64,000 nucleotides of DNA from Bagarius yarrelli (GCA_005784505.1 VCAZ01000113.1:1201001-1265000), one strand, 5' to 3'. Numbered from the stretch's first letter, positions 46,975 through 60,059 are shown. The notes: a model not told the origin generated them from the letters alone. Translations and numbers: made by a program.

Positions 46975-47735
46975 TTACCTTTTACAGGTTGGGACGTTTT
47001 TTTAAATTTATATAAAATGAACACTAAAGAATTTTTTAAATTGCATAAACCATTTTTTTATTCATGGTACAACATAGATAACATACCATCAATGTTAACA
47101 CTGAAAAACTTTACACTTTTATTCATTAAATGAGCACATTTCAAATTTGTTGCCTACTACAGGTCTCAGAAGTGGGCACGGGGGCAACAAAGGACTGAAA
47201 AAGCAATACATTTTTAAAAGATTTAGCTAGGAGAACATACTAATTAACTGACAGCAGGACTGTAACATGATTATCTTTAAAAGGGATGTCTTAAAAAGGC
47301 AGGGTCTCTCAGAAGTAAAGATGGGCAGAGGCTCTCCAATTTGTGAAAGTATGTAAAAAGATGGTGGAATACTTTAAAAACCTAATGTCAAATTGCAAAG
47401 TCTCACCGTCTACAGTGCATAACATCAACAGATTTAAAGAAACTGGAGGGAATCTCTGCATAAGGGCGAAGGCTGAGGACCTTTGTTGGATGCCTGTGAT
47501 CTTCGGGCCCATAGACGATACTGCAACACTCATCGGCACAATTCTATGATCGTCATTACTAAATGGACCCAGAAATTCTTTCAGAAACCTTTCAGTAAAT
47601 ACAATCCGCCATGCCATCAGCAAATACTAACTAAATCCCTAACATGCAAAAAAGCCTATATGGGAACTAGTCCAAAAGCACCGTCTTGTCCTGTGGGTCA
47701 AGACTCATTTAAAATGGACACATACGCTATATGTT
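46975..47735 (+). mobile_element. high-copy teleost interspersed repeat, decayed
   Basis: Starts near GGTTGGGACGTTTTTTTAAA, then TTCATGGTACAACATAGATA, AATGAGCACATTTCAAATTTG, GGGGGCAACAAAGGACTG, then GGGAATCTCTGCATAAGGGC, CTTTGTTGGATGCCTGTGAT, CTTCGGGCCCATAGACGATA, CTCATTTAAAATGGACACAT. I remember this order as a frequent dispersed DNA repeat in fish genomes; its class is not certain. Coding frames are broken and I claim no product. Confidence 0.6.
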
Positions 47736-47764
47736 ACTGTTCCTTTACATGTCCCGGCTAAGAT

Positions 47765-47832
47765 AGCTGGAGTTAGGGCACAGAGTCAGCCGTGATGGGT
47801 CAAAGGCCCTGCTTAAGGGCACGAAAGCAGCA
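47765..47832 (-). mobile_element. SINE fragment
   Basis: ACAGAGTCAGCCGTGATGGG and AAAGGCCCTGCTTAAGGGCA, resembling the middle of the reverse-oriented SINE seen elsewhere (CCTTGAGCAAGG-type core). Confidence 0.35.
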
Positions 47833-47839
47833 AAAACTG

Positions 47840-49465
47840 AGATTAGGCTGTAAATAGGCAAAAATAAAGCCTGTATCTTAACTTCCACAAGTCTGATCAT
47901 TTCCACTAGAATATGCAGCATGACAGCATAAATCGTGCAGAGAATTTTTTTTCATACAACTACAATAATATTAGTAAGTTCACTCCAACCAGAACTTCCA
48001 CCCCATACAGCTCAGGGGCGCTGTGTGCAGGAGCATTGTCATGTTACAATTATTGTTAAAATGGTGGTCCTAAAACAAACCTGGCTCAAAAATAATACTA
48101 GACAACTTTACAAAAAACAATTATCACTCTTATGATTTTTTTTTACTTCCACAAACCAAAAAAATGTTTAATTTAATTATGTCCAACTAGAAGTCTTAAT
48201 CTTTATATTTACAGACTTGTCATCAAGCCATTCTTAGAGCGTAATGGGACTCTAAATTAGTACCTTATTTTAAGTGCACTTAAAGGATAAACCTGGTAAA
48301 TCCACAGATAAAGGACTTTAATTAGACGAATAGAGGTTTTTAGATTAAATAGAAATTCACAAATGTTATTCAGTTCCATAAAAAAGGACTTCCTTAGAGT
48401 TTTCTAATTCAACCAATATGCAAAACTGCCAACTATAGGGGTATTGAATATTGGGGTACTGTTCTGAACCCCAGAAGCCTCTGTTTGTCAGTTTCATCAT
48501 TGTGTTGTGACGGTGATTTACAGAACCTGGTCACATTCCTCCGATAAACCCCATATGGAATTCGAGCCCTGGCAAAATCCTTGTTCGTTAATTACTATTG
48601 CCGTGGCTGGCACACCGATGCACACATGCTATCAATTATAGCCAACAAGAGCTCATTATGGCAACAATGGTGATTACTGTTGTGTGGTAAAAGAAGCTCT
48701 GTCACAGGGATCTAAAGGGAAACTATGAAAAGAGAAAAAGAAAGAAAGAAAAATATGTGCTTAATGTCCCAGACATCGAGAATGCAGCCAAGAGGTGACA
48801 AAATCTACAGTGTGTGTGGATCTTTAAGCAGGCACAGTCGGAACAAATTTCCCCCAGGCCGGGTGCCAGAAATAGGGATATGCTGCAGATGACTGTATCT
48901 CAGTGTGGTGGGGATGAGAAAAATCTCTAGCGTGCATAGAGGAATATACCAGTCTGGGTTCTCAAAACAGCTTAAAGAAGAAAATCAAGACATAACAATA
49001 ATACTATTAATTATATATAGGTAGGTGGATGGATGGATGAATGAATGAATGGATGGATAGATAGATAGATACATGGATAAATAGATACAACTTTATTGTC
49101 GTTGCATGGTAGTGCAATTAGTAAAAACTGTGCAAATGAGCAAGTGCTGATTAATATGTAAGTATTTCCATTAATAAATAAGGCCACGTTGGTATATTCA
49201 TAGAGAAGTATGTGTATGTAAGTATTTATAGCATATAAGGTGTTTAGGTCCCCCCCAACGCCTAACCCGCCATACCAAAGACTAAACACTTATGAACTTC
49301 ATGGCGGACACTAATTTTGTTGTGCATGTCCTGCAGGAGACCAACCACACCAACCCGCCACACAAATTTCCCCTAAAAATTTATTTTATTTTTGAGGGGC
49401 TAAAAGTAGAGACACTCTAGCAGCGCCGGGACCAGGACTGATCCCCACAATGGCTTCACGCTCCA
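47840..49465. other. no gene recognised
   Basis: A GGAT/GATA simple repeat lies at about 49023-49085. The stretch 48490-48720 has balanced composition with SOX-like AACAATGG and NFI-like TGGCTGGCACACC and is a candidate conserved element. Confidence 0.45.
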
Positions 49466-49469
49466 CTTT

Positions 49470-49562
49470 ATCCTCTGCTTCACAGCAGTGGCAGTTTTAT
49501 GTTGCTGAATGTTGAACCCATAAGTTTCTGATTAGCAGTCCAACACTTTAACTATTGAATTG
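49470..49562 (-). mobile_element. SINE fragment
   Basis: GTTGAACCCATAAGTTTCTG and ATTAGCAGTCCAACACTTTA: reverse complement of the AAGGTGTTGGACTGCTAATT plus B-box (GGTTCAA) head of the SINE family, truncated. Confidence 0.6.
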
Positions 49563-49904
49563 AAAATGTGCACAACCTAATTCATGGCATATTGTTTTAA
49601 ATAAAAGAAATAATACATTTGAAAGTAAATTCATTAATAGACAAAATTCCAAAACATTTACTAATATATAACAGAAATATTTATGCACAGATATTTTTCA
49701 GTATATCTTTATTTTAGAATTTAAAGAGTAATTTTATGTTGGAGAATAAACAATGGAAAGACCTAACTTGTCTTGTGGATATTTGATGTTACAATAAGTG
49801 GTTAAAAAGCAAGATATGTTGTTATACATATGCATTGTGTTGTACGAGAATGACACATTTATTGACTTCTATTCAAATCTATTTATAAAGGTAATCTAAA
49901 TGCA

Positions 49905-50417
49905 AATGTAATTGTGCGATACCTTGACTTACGAGCATCCCGGCTAACGAGTTTTTCCGACATAGGATTTGTCTCTCTTCCCATTTTTTGCTTTGAGTTG
50001 CAAGCTAAAATTCGGATTACGAGCCAGCTACAGACACTTAACCACTAGTTGGTGTAGTGAACGCCACAGTGAACGCCATAACGTTCACCCAGCATCCCGT
50101 GGCTTAATACTAGTCAGACATGTGCATTAGCAAGTGGAGTCGTCTGATCTCCAAGGTAAATGCTGTACATTATACTTAATAAAAACTGTTTATTACAATA
50201 CATCCTATTGTATTGTTTTAATACAATAGTCATTATTTAAAAGTATATTTTTATTATTTAAAAACATGTACCAAAAAAAATTGCTGTGATTTTTTTTTTG
50301 GGGACCCGGAACCGATTAATGGTATTTTAATTCAATTTAAATGGGTAAAATCGATTTGACATACAAGTAATTTGAGTTCAGCTCAAATGTAGTTGAACGA
50401 ATTCAACTTGTAACTCC
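49905..50417 (+). mobile_element. MITE-like element, fuller copy of the family at 16202-16324
   Basis: The left end GATACCTTGACTTACGAGCA and the right end GAATTCAACTTGTAACTCC are imperfect inverted repeats. The interior has CCGGCTAACGAGTTTTTCCGA and, on the right, GGGGACCCGGAACCGATTAA shared with the 16.2 kb copy. No coding capacity. Confidence 0.6.
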
Positions 50418-51203
50418 TTAAAAACATTTTTAAGCCTCTGTTGTCAATGTGATCTAGAAAAATAATAGACTGAATTTGTGCTTATCAAAATGTATATTAT
50501 TCTATCCTATTTGTTAGCGCAGGCAACAATGTCAAACATTAGGACAGCAGATTCTGCCACAGCCGTAAACATTGTGGGGAGACGGAGGAGTGCAGCATGT
50601 GCACCTCTCGCCACTATTTAAAAATAGACCGCAGTCTGATCCTTTGCGACACCAAACTGTTTCCATGGTAGCCAGCAGAAGATTAATGCAACTATGGGCT
50701 CACTCTGTAACACGTTTTTTCCCTTTTTTGCCCTTCAAGCATCTGGTGGCCAGTGTGTAAGATTCAGGACTGTGAGAATTCTATATATGGTTGCACAGCA
50801 TCTATTTATATTAAGCTATGGCTCGATTATGATTGATCGGTTGTCGGTTCTCTAGAGTTTACGAGCAAGAATATTTAACAGGGATAAGTTACAGGAAGCG
50901 TTCTCTTGTTTGTTAGGTAAAACGCTCTTCTTTTATGGAAAATCTTTTTTTTTTTTTTTTTTTTTTTGTACTGAAAACCTTTTCTCCAGGAATTTTCTTG
51001 TAAATGCTACATTAATGCATTCTAAATGTACCTCTTTACTAATAGGACATTTTACATTTACATTGTATCCTTTTATTGCTAATATTACAAATATATGAAG
51101 TATCTGCCCTAGAAGTGTGTATCTATATATACATTATTACTATAAAAGAGAAAGTATTACAACAAGCCATCATCCGATTCGCTTTATTTCCTCTATTTAC
51201 ACA

Positions 51204-51243
<40 letters not shown>

Positions 51244-52625
51244 TTTAGCTTAATAGGCATAAGTTTTAATTTTGTAAACATGTCTGTTCCTTAATCACCC
51301 AAATACATTATAATAAATGTACGTATAATAAAAGTATTTCAAACTACATTAGACTCACGGAGAAAATCTACAGTGGCTGCATTTGTCTCTTTGTTGTTTC
51401 TCTGCTTTGTGTTTAAATTGTATAAATTCATTATTGTATTTTTAAACTGACTTATAGAATCACATACTGTTACTGTATATGTACACATTAGCTGAGTTCT
51501 AACAATAAATCAGTCCCAGAATCCGATAAATTCTTTTTCAGCATCTAAAAAGAAGCAGTAAACCTCACACACACTCACCCTGCAGACCTGTATACAGCCT
51601 GCAGTTCCTGATTATGACACTAAACTGAGCAGAAACAAAAATGGGGTAATCAGGCATGAATGTCAGTGAACTTCTGTGCTTTCTTCATCCGCAAGATACA
51701 TGTCACTGACCACATCTAGTATAGACTAATTAACACACACAGCCCTCTACTTGTTGGTGTGAGCAAGAGAAGGCGTGCGTGTTTGTGCATGTATGCGATT
51801 CGACGCTTATGTCCGCCCTGAGGATGAAGAACACGTCACTGTCTGTTAAAGTAAGAGGCAACATTTCATTAACTGAGACAGAGAGAGGAGAAGTGACAAA
51901 ATGGCACCTCCTAGTTACACAAGCCTTTATCACCAGTCTGACTGCTGCACAGCTGATGTGGCGAGAGAGAGGGAGAGAAAGAGAAAGAGAGAGAGAACAA
52001 ACCGCAGCACCTTGCTCTGTGATGGAGGTTCGCTCGAGCGCTGAGACTTCATGACCTTTATGTAACACAGCTGTATGCCGCTTTGCTTTTATTTATGTTG
52101 CAGAATGTCCAGTTAGACAACTCAAGTTATATCCAGGCTTTTAAAAGGAGATGCAGGACTGATAAAGCTCATCTAATCAACATCTTTAGAATAATTATTA
52201 TAACCACAAAACCTTTTTTAACGGTCATAAAGTGACAACAAATTAAAAACAGCATTATTTTTTTTTTCCTCCACACGGTCCCAGTTCTCTCTTTAGTTAC
52301 CATATGGAAAAGGTGGAGACGGAACAAGATAAATGTCTAAACTGCTACTACAAACGTGAGCAGACCTCACATGGCTCCTTTGGAATGGTGGAAAACAAGT
52401 GAGAATAAATATCCATCTATAGTGCCAACTGGCACAACCAAAGGTATGTGTGCCCAGTATATCCAGGCCATTACAGAGGGTGTTTTCTGTGTCCAGTAAT
52501 GAAAATAACGGCGTTTTAATAAATAGAAACAAGAAATAAAAGGAATTACTGTTTCACCTGTTACAAATCTAGGTACTATATGTAAAAAAGTAAGGCTTTC
52601 CTGACAATTAAAAAAGTGTTCCTTT
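50418..52625. other. no gene recognised
   Basis: A T25 tract lies at about 50944-50967, an AC microsatellite at 51198-51236 and a GA tract at about 51963-51998. Open frames near 51730-52068 are translations of GA/TC repeats. Confidence 0.5.
51198..51236. repeat. (CA)n microsatellite
   Basis: About 18 CA units. Confidence 0.9.
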
Positions 52626-52627
52626 AT

Positions 52628-52790
52628 TTACATTTCTGTCATTTGGTAGTTGACCTTATCCAGAGCGACTTACTTCAATTCATCTCATTTATACAACTGA
52701 GCAATTGCGGGTTAAGGGCCTTGCTCAGGGGCCTAACAGTGGTAGCTTTGTTGTACTGGGAATTGAACCCAAAATCTTCTGTATAGTATG
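52628..52790 (-). mobile_element. tRNA-derived SINE
   Basis: On the plus strand: GTCATTTGGTAGTTGACCTT, ATCCAGAGCGACTTACTTCA, ACAACTGAGCAATTGCGGGT, TAAGGGCCTTGCTCAGGGGC, GGGAATTGAACCCAAAATCT. Read on the minus strand this gives B box GGTTCAATTCCC, the TGTTAGGCCCCTGAGCAAGG core and the AAGTCGCTCTGGATAAGGTC tail, making it one of the best preserved copies, though without the far 5' end. Confidence 0.8.
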
Positions 52791-53364
52791 CTTATGGGTA
52801 TAAATGAAATTCAAGCATTTGAAGAGTCAAAGCGATGAAAAGTCCAACAAGTTTAACGGCATTTTTTGCAATTTTTCCGAAGGTTTTCTCAAAAGTTGAA
52901 CGTTGTAACATGCAACTTCCTGTATGGCCAGAAAGAAAGAGTCTCTCCACTTCAGTAGCAACTAATTCTAATCTGATTATTCGTCACATTTCTTTATTTA
53001 TTTACTGTCCATTTTATTTAATTAACCTATTTAATATTGAGGCATTAAAATATTTAAACTTTTTTTTAAGTAACACAAAAGTTAGTTACTTTTATTATGA
53101 TATAACTCACTTTTCATGAGAAGTAACTTTTAACAAACTAATTCCTCTTTTAAAGTAATTATTTCTGTGCCTGATTTATCCTAAAACACAGTGGAAAGGT
53201 CATGTTTATCATAGATCGTGCATATTAATAAGCATAAGCATTAGATTTAGTGTCAACTTAAAAGAACATCATGTCATGGTGACATGTAGATGTCAAAACT
53301 ACATTAACAAAGTCTGCCTTATATTAATTTCTGCATTCTGGCTTATTCAGCCTATTTAATTGCC

Positions 53365-53515
53365 TATAACAGCAGGTTTGGAGAAGTGTTAGCGCAGTGT
53401 TTAAGGTGTTGGACTGCTAATTGGAAGGTTTGATTTCCAGCAACACCACATTACCACTGCTGGACACCTATACAAGGTCCTTAACCCCCCCAACCCTTAA
53501 TGTATTAGGCTTTGT
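53365..53515 (+). mobile_element. tRNA-derived SINE
   Basis: AGTGTTAGCGCAGTGTTTAA (A-box TTAGCGCAGTG), GGTGTTGGACTGCTAATTGG, AAGGTTTGATTTCCAGCAAC (B-box GGTTTGATTTCC), CACTGCTGGACACCTATACA then AAGGTCCTTAACCC. The tail is truncated. Confidence 0.8.
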
Positions 53516-54590
53516 ATGGTTCGGTCCACTTTTAATGAGTGTGTAATGTCCAGCTTGCTACCAATATATAAAACTTAATTAATCTAATGGTATTAAAATA
53601 CAAGTCATGTTCATGTTTTATGAGTTCCTAATCTAGTCTGTTATAGAGCACTAAAGAACACTGGTCTCTGCCATCTGGGTGTCAATGTTTATTAAAGAAG
53701 CACAAAAATTGATAATGATTTTATGCATAACAGCATAATGATATCATAATGCAAAATAAGTTAAAAGTTATATTTATAGGTCTAGTAATCTGCCTTCTGG
53801 GGTTTCCTCATCTCTCCCAGTGTCTATTGAGATAACAGGGCACAATATTGGATGTGATTGATCTATAATATGTAAGGAAATCATTTTAATGTTATGTTAC
53901 TAGTGGTTTTTAATGGTACTGTTAAAAAAATAACTAATAAAACTGTTAATAGAAAAAATAGATCTCTAGCTCTTTCTGCCTGAGGGCACTAAACAAATGC
54001 TGAGTCATGTGTTGACCTGATGAAGCACTAGTAAACAATGTAAAGCACGAGAGAAAATCGTACACTGAAAGAAGAGTGACTTGTACTTATATTCAGACCA
54101 ACTGATACATATCCGTACCTCACTCTGGGAGTCTCATGCTGTAAAGGTCAGGCGTTTCTAAAAGTCAGCTGCATCACTCAGTCTTCATAAAGTTTATTGC
54201 AGCAAGTGAGTAAATTCCATACATCATCCTCATTATATTCAATTGTATTCGGGGGGGAAAAAGAAAGAAACAGGGAAAAAAGACAGACAGACAAGGCAGA
54301 GAGTTTGATAAAGAGACTGATAAAAAGATAGAAGGAAAGATAGACAGATATTTTTCATTATGGTGTCAGTGGATTTGTGAGTCTTTACTCTTCTATAGCA
54401 ATATGGTTCAAAGCCAGATAGTAGAAAGTGTGTTGAAAGAAATTGTAAATGAGTTCTAGGATAAACACAGAAAACTCTTCATGATTACAGCAGCAGTCTA
54501 TAATATCTAGTGTAAAACGATCCACTAGAGCCAAGCTGAGTGTTTGAGTTAAATGTGTCTAGGAAATGCACATTTTTTATTCATGTTTGT
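53516..54590. other. no gene recognised
   Basis: AT-rich; no feature seen. Confidence 0.5.
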
Positions 54591-55268
54591 TAGTGTGTTT
54601 ACACTTGTCAGGTTTGGATCGATTAAAACAACTTTTGTCGCAATTGCTCAGTTAGTAGGGGTTTATTTGATAGGCGTGAATGCTGACAGTCGAACCCTGG
54701 TGCGCATTGACCACTGGAGAGATGGGTCACGGTCCACTTCCAAACGAACTCTGGTGCGGTTCGATTGATATATGAACGCAACACGTACCAAATATCTCTA
54801 ATCTGACCAAAAGAAGTTTGACGTGACGTGATGTCACAAGGTACGATGCAAATGCAATTCTAATCATGATTTTGTCATTTCAGAAGAAAGGAATGCTCAA
54901 GCATAAGTACCTGGTTCGTCTCATCAAAGGACTTGTGTTGCCCATTAGTCGAAAAAGTCGAAATGCTATCTCCTTATTTCTGCAAACAGCAGAGGAAATC
55001 TAGTTCTCAGCTGGTAAAAGTGAAACTATATATACATTCACACAATTAGCACATTTAATCCAGTACACTGCGTCTTTTGGTATGGAAAGTTCCTTTGTAA
55101 AATGTACCTCACAAAAGACAACTAATCAGGCTGTGATTGTATCACTGTGCCTTTGGGTTTGCCATCGAAAATGCGAGTATGAAAGCTAAGTGGACCAGGA
55201 ACAAATGCATCATTTTCCTTTTTGGTCCACACCAAACAAAGCAAACTACAAGTGTGAACACACCCTAA
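54591..55268. mobile_element. MITE / non-autonomous DNA transposon with clear TIRs
   Basis: The left terminus TAGTGTGTTTACACTTGTCA pairs with the right terminus ACTACAAGTGTGAACACACC, whose reverse complement is GGTGTGTTCACACTTGTAGT. The interior holds GAACTCTGGTGCGGTTCGAT and TGGTCCACACCAAACAAAGC, typical of fish DNA elements with GTGTGTTCACACTTG ends. About 678 bp with no transposase. Target-site duplication cannot be set with confidence (TTAG on the left, CTAAA on the right). The superfamily is not assigned. Confidence 0.8.
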
Positions 55269-56494
55269 ATCATTCACACTTGGTTTTCCTTGCCAATTAA
55301 AAATCCATTACTGGACTATTTACAAGCCACTCTTTTCCTTACTCATGCATGGCTTGCCTCTGATTAACGCCATGCAGTACAAGTGTATCTTGAGCTGACA
55401 CATAGTCCTAGTTGTCAAACTCTTCCATCTGGCAGAAGAAATGAAACCTTGAACACTTTAGGTCGAGCAGAGCAGCAGGTGCAAGCTTGCCATATTTCAA
55501 GTGATATACATCAAAGGGTGATGATGGAGATGATGAAGCGCCTCTGCCTCTTGATGAAATTCCAAGCTGTGTTGGTTTTTTAAAGATGATATGAGACTGA
55601 TATGTGGAAGGCTGAGAAATATCGATAGGGAAGCTTATCGTAACATGAAAGTCTGAAGCGAGTAGACTATGGCTTTTTCAAGTGAGCACTTTTAAACTAT
55701 TTGTATGCTTAGCTTCGTTGGTTTCCGACAGAATGTGATGTGTTTTTTTTTCTACGTGAGGTATATTTATTGACTGAGCATTCGCTGGCTCTGGCGCTTA
55801 AAGCGTTGCAGATTATGAAATGTAATGTAAAAATTGGCTCAGTGTACTGGTGGTAGTTCTCTGCAATAACATCACCATGCATAATTAAGACATTACTTAA
55901 GTCATGAGTACATTTGATTTGCCAAATTGGCTTCATCTGAACAGCTGTAAACTGAGTAATGACGCATCTTACATGCAATTATATTGCTTTTGCTGCAAAG
56001 GATTTCCAAATAATGATCGATCAATTCAGTTCACAAAATAGCATAATAAATAGAGGATAAAATTGGAAATCCAACATTTATCGTTAATGGCCAAGGTGAT
56101 ATTAACATACACAAAAGAAACACTGAGAAACTCAGTTAGACTTAAAGAGAATCTTAATGACACTGGTTAATGTGGCAATTGATGATTTTGTTCTTATAAT
56201 TGTGAGCTATATGGTCTAATAATGCAATTACATAACCATAAATTTCATTCAAGTTTACACAGAAAGTCTATTTTGTTGTTGATCTTAACTGAAGACTTTA
56301 ATACAAAACCAACTGCAGTCACAAAGACATCTCTGTTTTCTACTATTCACAGCAATCACATTTCATTTCAGGCTGTCCAGATCCGGTTGTCCTCAGCAGC
56401 AACAACCAACCACAAAATAATCAGAAGTAGGACATTAGGATGGATCAACCAGGTCAGTTGAAAAGAGAATAATGAGGGATTTCAAAATGTAAAT
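55269..56494. other. no gene recognised
   Basis: No feature seen. Confidence 0.5.
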
Positions 56495-56496
56495 GG

Positions 56497-56680
56497 GTCC
56501 AGTCGGTGTGATAGCCTGCTGGTAGCGCATTGACATGTATGGCACTATTGCAAGAGTAAGAGTTCTAATTTTGAATCCAGCTCAGGGACTTTTCCTAATC
56601 CCACCCTTCATCTCTCTCCCACTTCACTTACAACCCTATTTGCTGAATAAAGGCAAAACCTGGACAAAAATTTGTTTACT
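56497..56680 (+). mobile_element. tRNA-derived SINE of a second family
   Basis: GTGATAGCCTGCTGGTAGCG (A-box-like TAGCCTGCTGG), ATTTTGAATCCAGCTCAGGG (B-box-like), then CATCTCTCTCCCACTTCACT and a tail with GCTGAATAAAGGCAAAACCT. The CTCTCTCCCACTTC and AATAAAGGCAAAA body is that of another widespread fish SINE, distinct from the GGGCCCCTGAGCAAGG family. Confidence 0.75.
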
Positions 56681-59635
56681 ACATAGTTGTTATATCTGGG
56701 AAATGTTGCTGTGTCCATAAACTAACAGTGATGTGTAGGATTTCTAAGCATCTTGCACCACCAAGGAGGGAAGTTTCTAAAGGGCCATGCACTTTGATTA
56801 CCCCAAAGATCTGTTGTATGAGTAGTAGTAGCAGTGTGGATTGGGTGTGGTACGGGGCCTGATCCCATATTCTTTCCTAAAGCCCAAAATGCCCCTGAAC
56901 TGAATGCTTTAATAAACATGGTACACTTTGCTGAATTGGGTTGTCCAGGTGTCTTTAGGTGGTTAACTTCTGGAGCAACTTTTAAATTAGAATCTATTTG
57001 TTGGTGGTTCAACATGAATTGTATACTAGGGCTGGAAGACTTATTTTGAAATATTGAAAATGTTTAACAAAATGACCATAACTTTTGCCCCCCTTAATTT
57101 TACCATGTTCAACCCTCCTCAAGTTTAGTTATCAAACAAATATTGACAAGCATCTTTGCTACATTCCAAATGGCCCCATGATGTTAACTAATAGTTGTGG
57201 GTTAGACATACTGAAAGCAAGACAAGCAGTTCATTGAATCTGGTAAAAGAAACTTTTACTTGCAGCTTTACCTTTGGGGTATTTGCGCAATTACATATCC
57301 AACGCGACTTGGTACACACACAAAGACAAGTATTCAGCAATCAGGGATTGTTTAAGGAAGTCACAGTCAAGAGGTGAGACGGTAGTAGTAGATAGTATGT
57401 CTTGGCTCATATGCTACGAATTGACACATACAGGTTGGTCTAGAATAAATTCATATAAAATTTACTTTATCATGCATGTAGATTAACCAAAGTGTTAATT
57501 TTTCCCTGTTTAGTAAAAAATATAAAATCAGTGTTTTACACACAAAAAGACACGAGACTAAAGAAATCAGAAACCCTAATGTAATGTTGGAAAACTCGCT
57601 TGAGATAAGGCTTTCCAGACTATTAGCAAAGCCAGCATTATTGAATTTACGATTTCCTAGCAGTCGTCTAAAATTAGCTCATTAGTTGGTAGCTATCTAA
57701 GCAATTGATTGTCACTAGCTTTAATAGCTCAGAATAAATAGCTACAGCAAGCATTACAGACAATAGTAAAGTGCCTCTGTAAACAGTATATTATATTTGC
57801 ATCAAGTTAAGTATGACAAGCATAGACGCTCCTTTAAATTTGACACAAAACAAAGCACAAAATATCTCATTCACTTCATAAACATAAAACGAAATATGAT
57901 TTAGGAAAAGAAGCAATCTGATTTCATGCTTTTCGATTGCCTGCATCTTTTATGAATAATTCATCAGATGGCGCTCATCATTAAATTGGCCTTTTTTCTA
58001 TAGTCAGGCCAAAAAAAGGGGCTTCGGGTGAACTTAATATTTGGCAACTGTATCTGGAGAGCATAAGAGCCCATTATGAAGTGATGTAAGTGAACAGAAT
58101 AGATTACTTCCATCACATTTCCATAACACTGATGGATAAGGCTCACTGTTAAATAAAGCAATGTGTCTTCTCGGCGGCGGCGGCGGCAGCGTGGTCTCAA
58201 ACACCTAAGCCCAAGGTGTGAATAAATCAAAACCAGACTGCCTGAGCCTTGATGCCTATCATCACTGTGAAATAAAGCAGTGAATCAGGCGATCTAAAGT
58301 GGATAACATTGTAAAGAACAGCTGTTAGGGACTGTGATAGGGGACTTGGATGATCCATATATCAACTGATATGATTGACCTTTTGTTTTCCAGTCCATTT
58401 AACAAAATTAATAGTGTGAGTTGCTAAAAAAAAAAAAAAAAAAAGCAAGACCTAAAACGTCGCAAGACAATTCTGCAAAACTAACTCTTTTTGATTCTCT
58501 TTATAAATGAGCTATACAAGACTCCCAAGAAATGATCCTCCTCGCTTTCCTTCTTGCTTTAATAGCTTTGCTTTCTATGCCAACTGAATTTTTAACTAGC
58601 ACTGAGACTCATAGGATTGAATTTTTTTTAAAGAATTGCTTGATGGACAGTAGGTCCCTAGTATACCTAGTGACATAAATATAATAAAAGACTTTGCAGC
58701 TGACAGCTGAGACCTGAAGGTAGAGCTTTTGTGTTATGTTTCCAGCTGATAGACCGGTCTGAATTTAACATACACCTCTGGGAAGTGTGTCCCGTAAGAG
58801 CAATCTGTACAATATTGCTTTCTGTCGCTTCAGAAGCTGCCCTAAATATTGGCAAAGGCACACATTTCTAGGGCTGCATGATATTGAGGAAAAATGTGTT
58901 ATGCATGCTAAATAATTCGATATTTGATACGACATTTTAAAAAGTTATAACAACATGGGTGTCTGCCAAATTCATTCCTATAGATACACCTACCAGACTG
59001 CAGTGGTCATTAGCCAATTAGTCTGGATTCTACTTTCTTGTTAGTTTGCTAAGCTTTCATCAAATCTCCATATTATGTAAGATTTGTTTCTTTGGACTTC
59101 CAGTTTTCTACATGGAATCTACAGGTAGGATGAATTCTAAACCAAATTTATCATGCTACCTACTACAAAAACCTAACACAAAGAAACATACCAAAAACAT
59201 ATTCACACAAAAAAAAGACACACTACGCTTTTTTTTTTACTCCAGCTTCCCACCATGTATATTAAAAAGTATTTTTAAAGTTTATAGTTTTTAATAAATA
59301 AAATATTTTAGAGTGTTTGGAACAAAGCAGGAGAGGCCATCTATTATCTATGCACTACCTGTGGTTGGTCAAGTGGAAAAAAAATAACTTGCTCTGTTTT
59401 GTTCAGATTTGTTTGAAGACAAAATCCATTCAGAGAAGAGTTTATTATTTGTGCCTTACAAGATAAAGAAATAAAAATCCCTAGACATTTTCAGTGTCTG
59501 ACAAACACATGGTTCTTTTTGGCTTGTCCGAGATGTTCTAGGATTTTTCCTAAAAGATATGCTTTGCTAGAAGGATATGATGAATAGATAAACAAAATAG
59601 ACAAATAATTTAATGAAATGATTAAATACATATTA
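56681..59635. other. no gene recognised
   Basis: Contains a (CGG)5-like stretch at 58172-58190 inside a balanced-composition patch (57945-58270), and an A18 tract at about 58425-58444. Open frames here show no domain. Confidence 0.45.
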
Positions 59636-59639
59636 AAGC

Positions 59640-59835
59640 AGGAGAACTGGTGGCTCGGTGATTAATATGTTGGACTGGTACCTGAAAAATCGGGGTTTGA
59701 TTTGCAGGACCACCAAGTCGCCACTGTTGAGCCCCCAAGCAAGGACCTTGACCCCCAGTTGCTCAGTTGTATAAAAGATATAAATGTAAGTCATTTTGGA
59801 CAAGGGCGTCTGCATAATGCTGTACATGTAAATAT
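59640..59835 (+). mobile_element. tRNA-derived SINE, near complete
   Basis: AACTGGTGGCTCGGTGATTA (A-box GTGGCTCGGTG), ATATGTTGGACTGGTACCTG, GGGGTTTGATTTGCAGGACC (B-box), GCCACTGTTGAGCCCCCAAG, CAAGGACCTTGACCCCCAGT, and tail AAGTCATTTTGGACAAGGGC, GTCTGCATAATGCTGTACAT. This is the reference copy for the family in this window. Confidence 0.85.
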
Positions 59836-60059
59836 ATTTTACTGAATATACAATACAAATTATATAAAGTTCTTGAGGTCTAAAACAAGGCACAAAATTG
59901 TTTTTAACTAGAAATAGTTTACGCAAATGTTTGAGTTTTGTTATTTTACTTTGTTCAACCCGTAAATGTTTTTCGAACGCTATTTTTTCAATTTCTGAAA
60001 ATATGAACAATTAAATAGCGTTATTTTCAATTGGAGAGATAGAAGCTCTAAATTTAACA

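Noticed and set aside
51730..52068. Open frames of 91-112 codons on both strands
   Set aside because: Produced by the GA/TC repeat at 51963-51998; low-complexity S/L or R/E runs and no domain.
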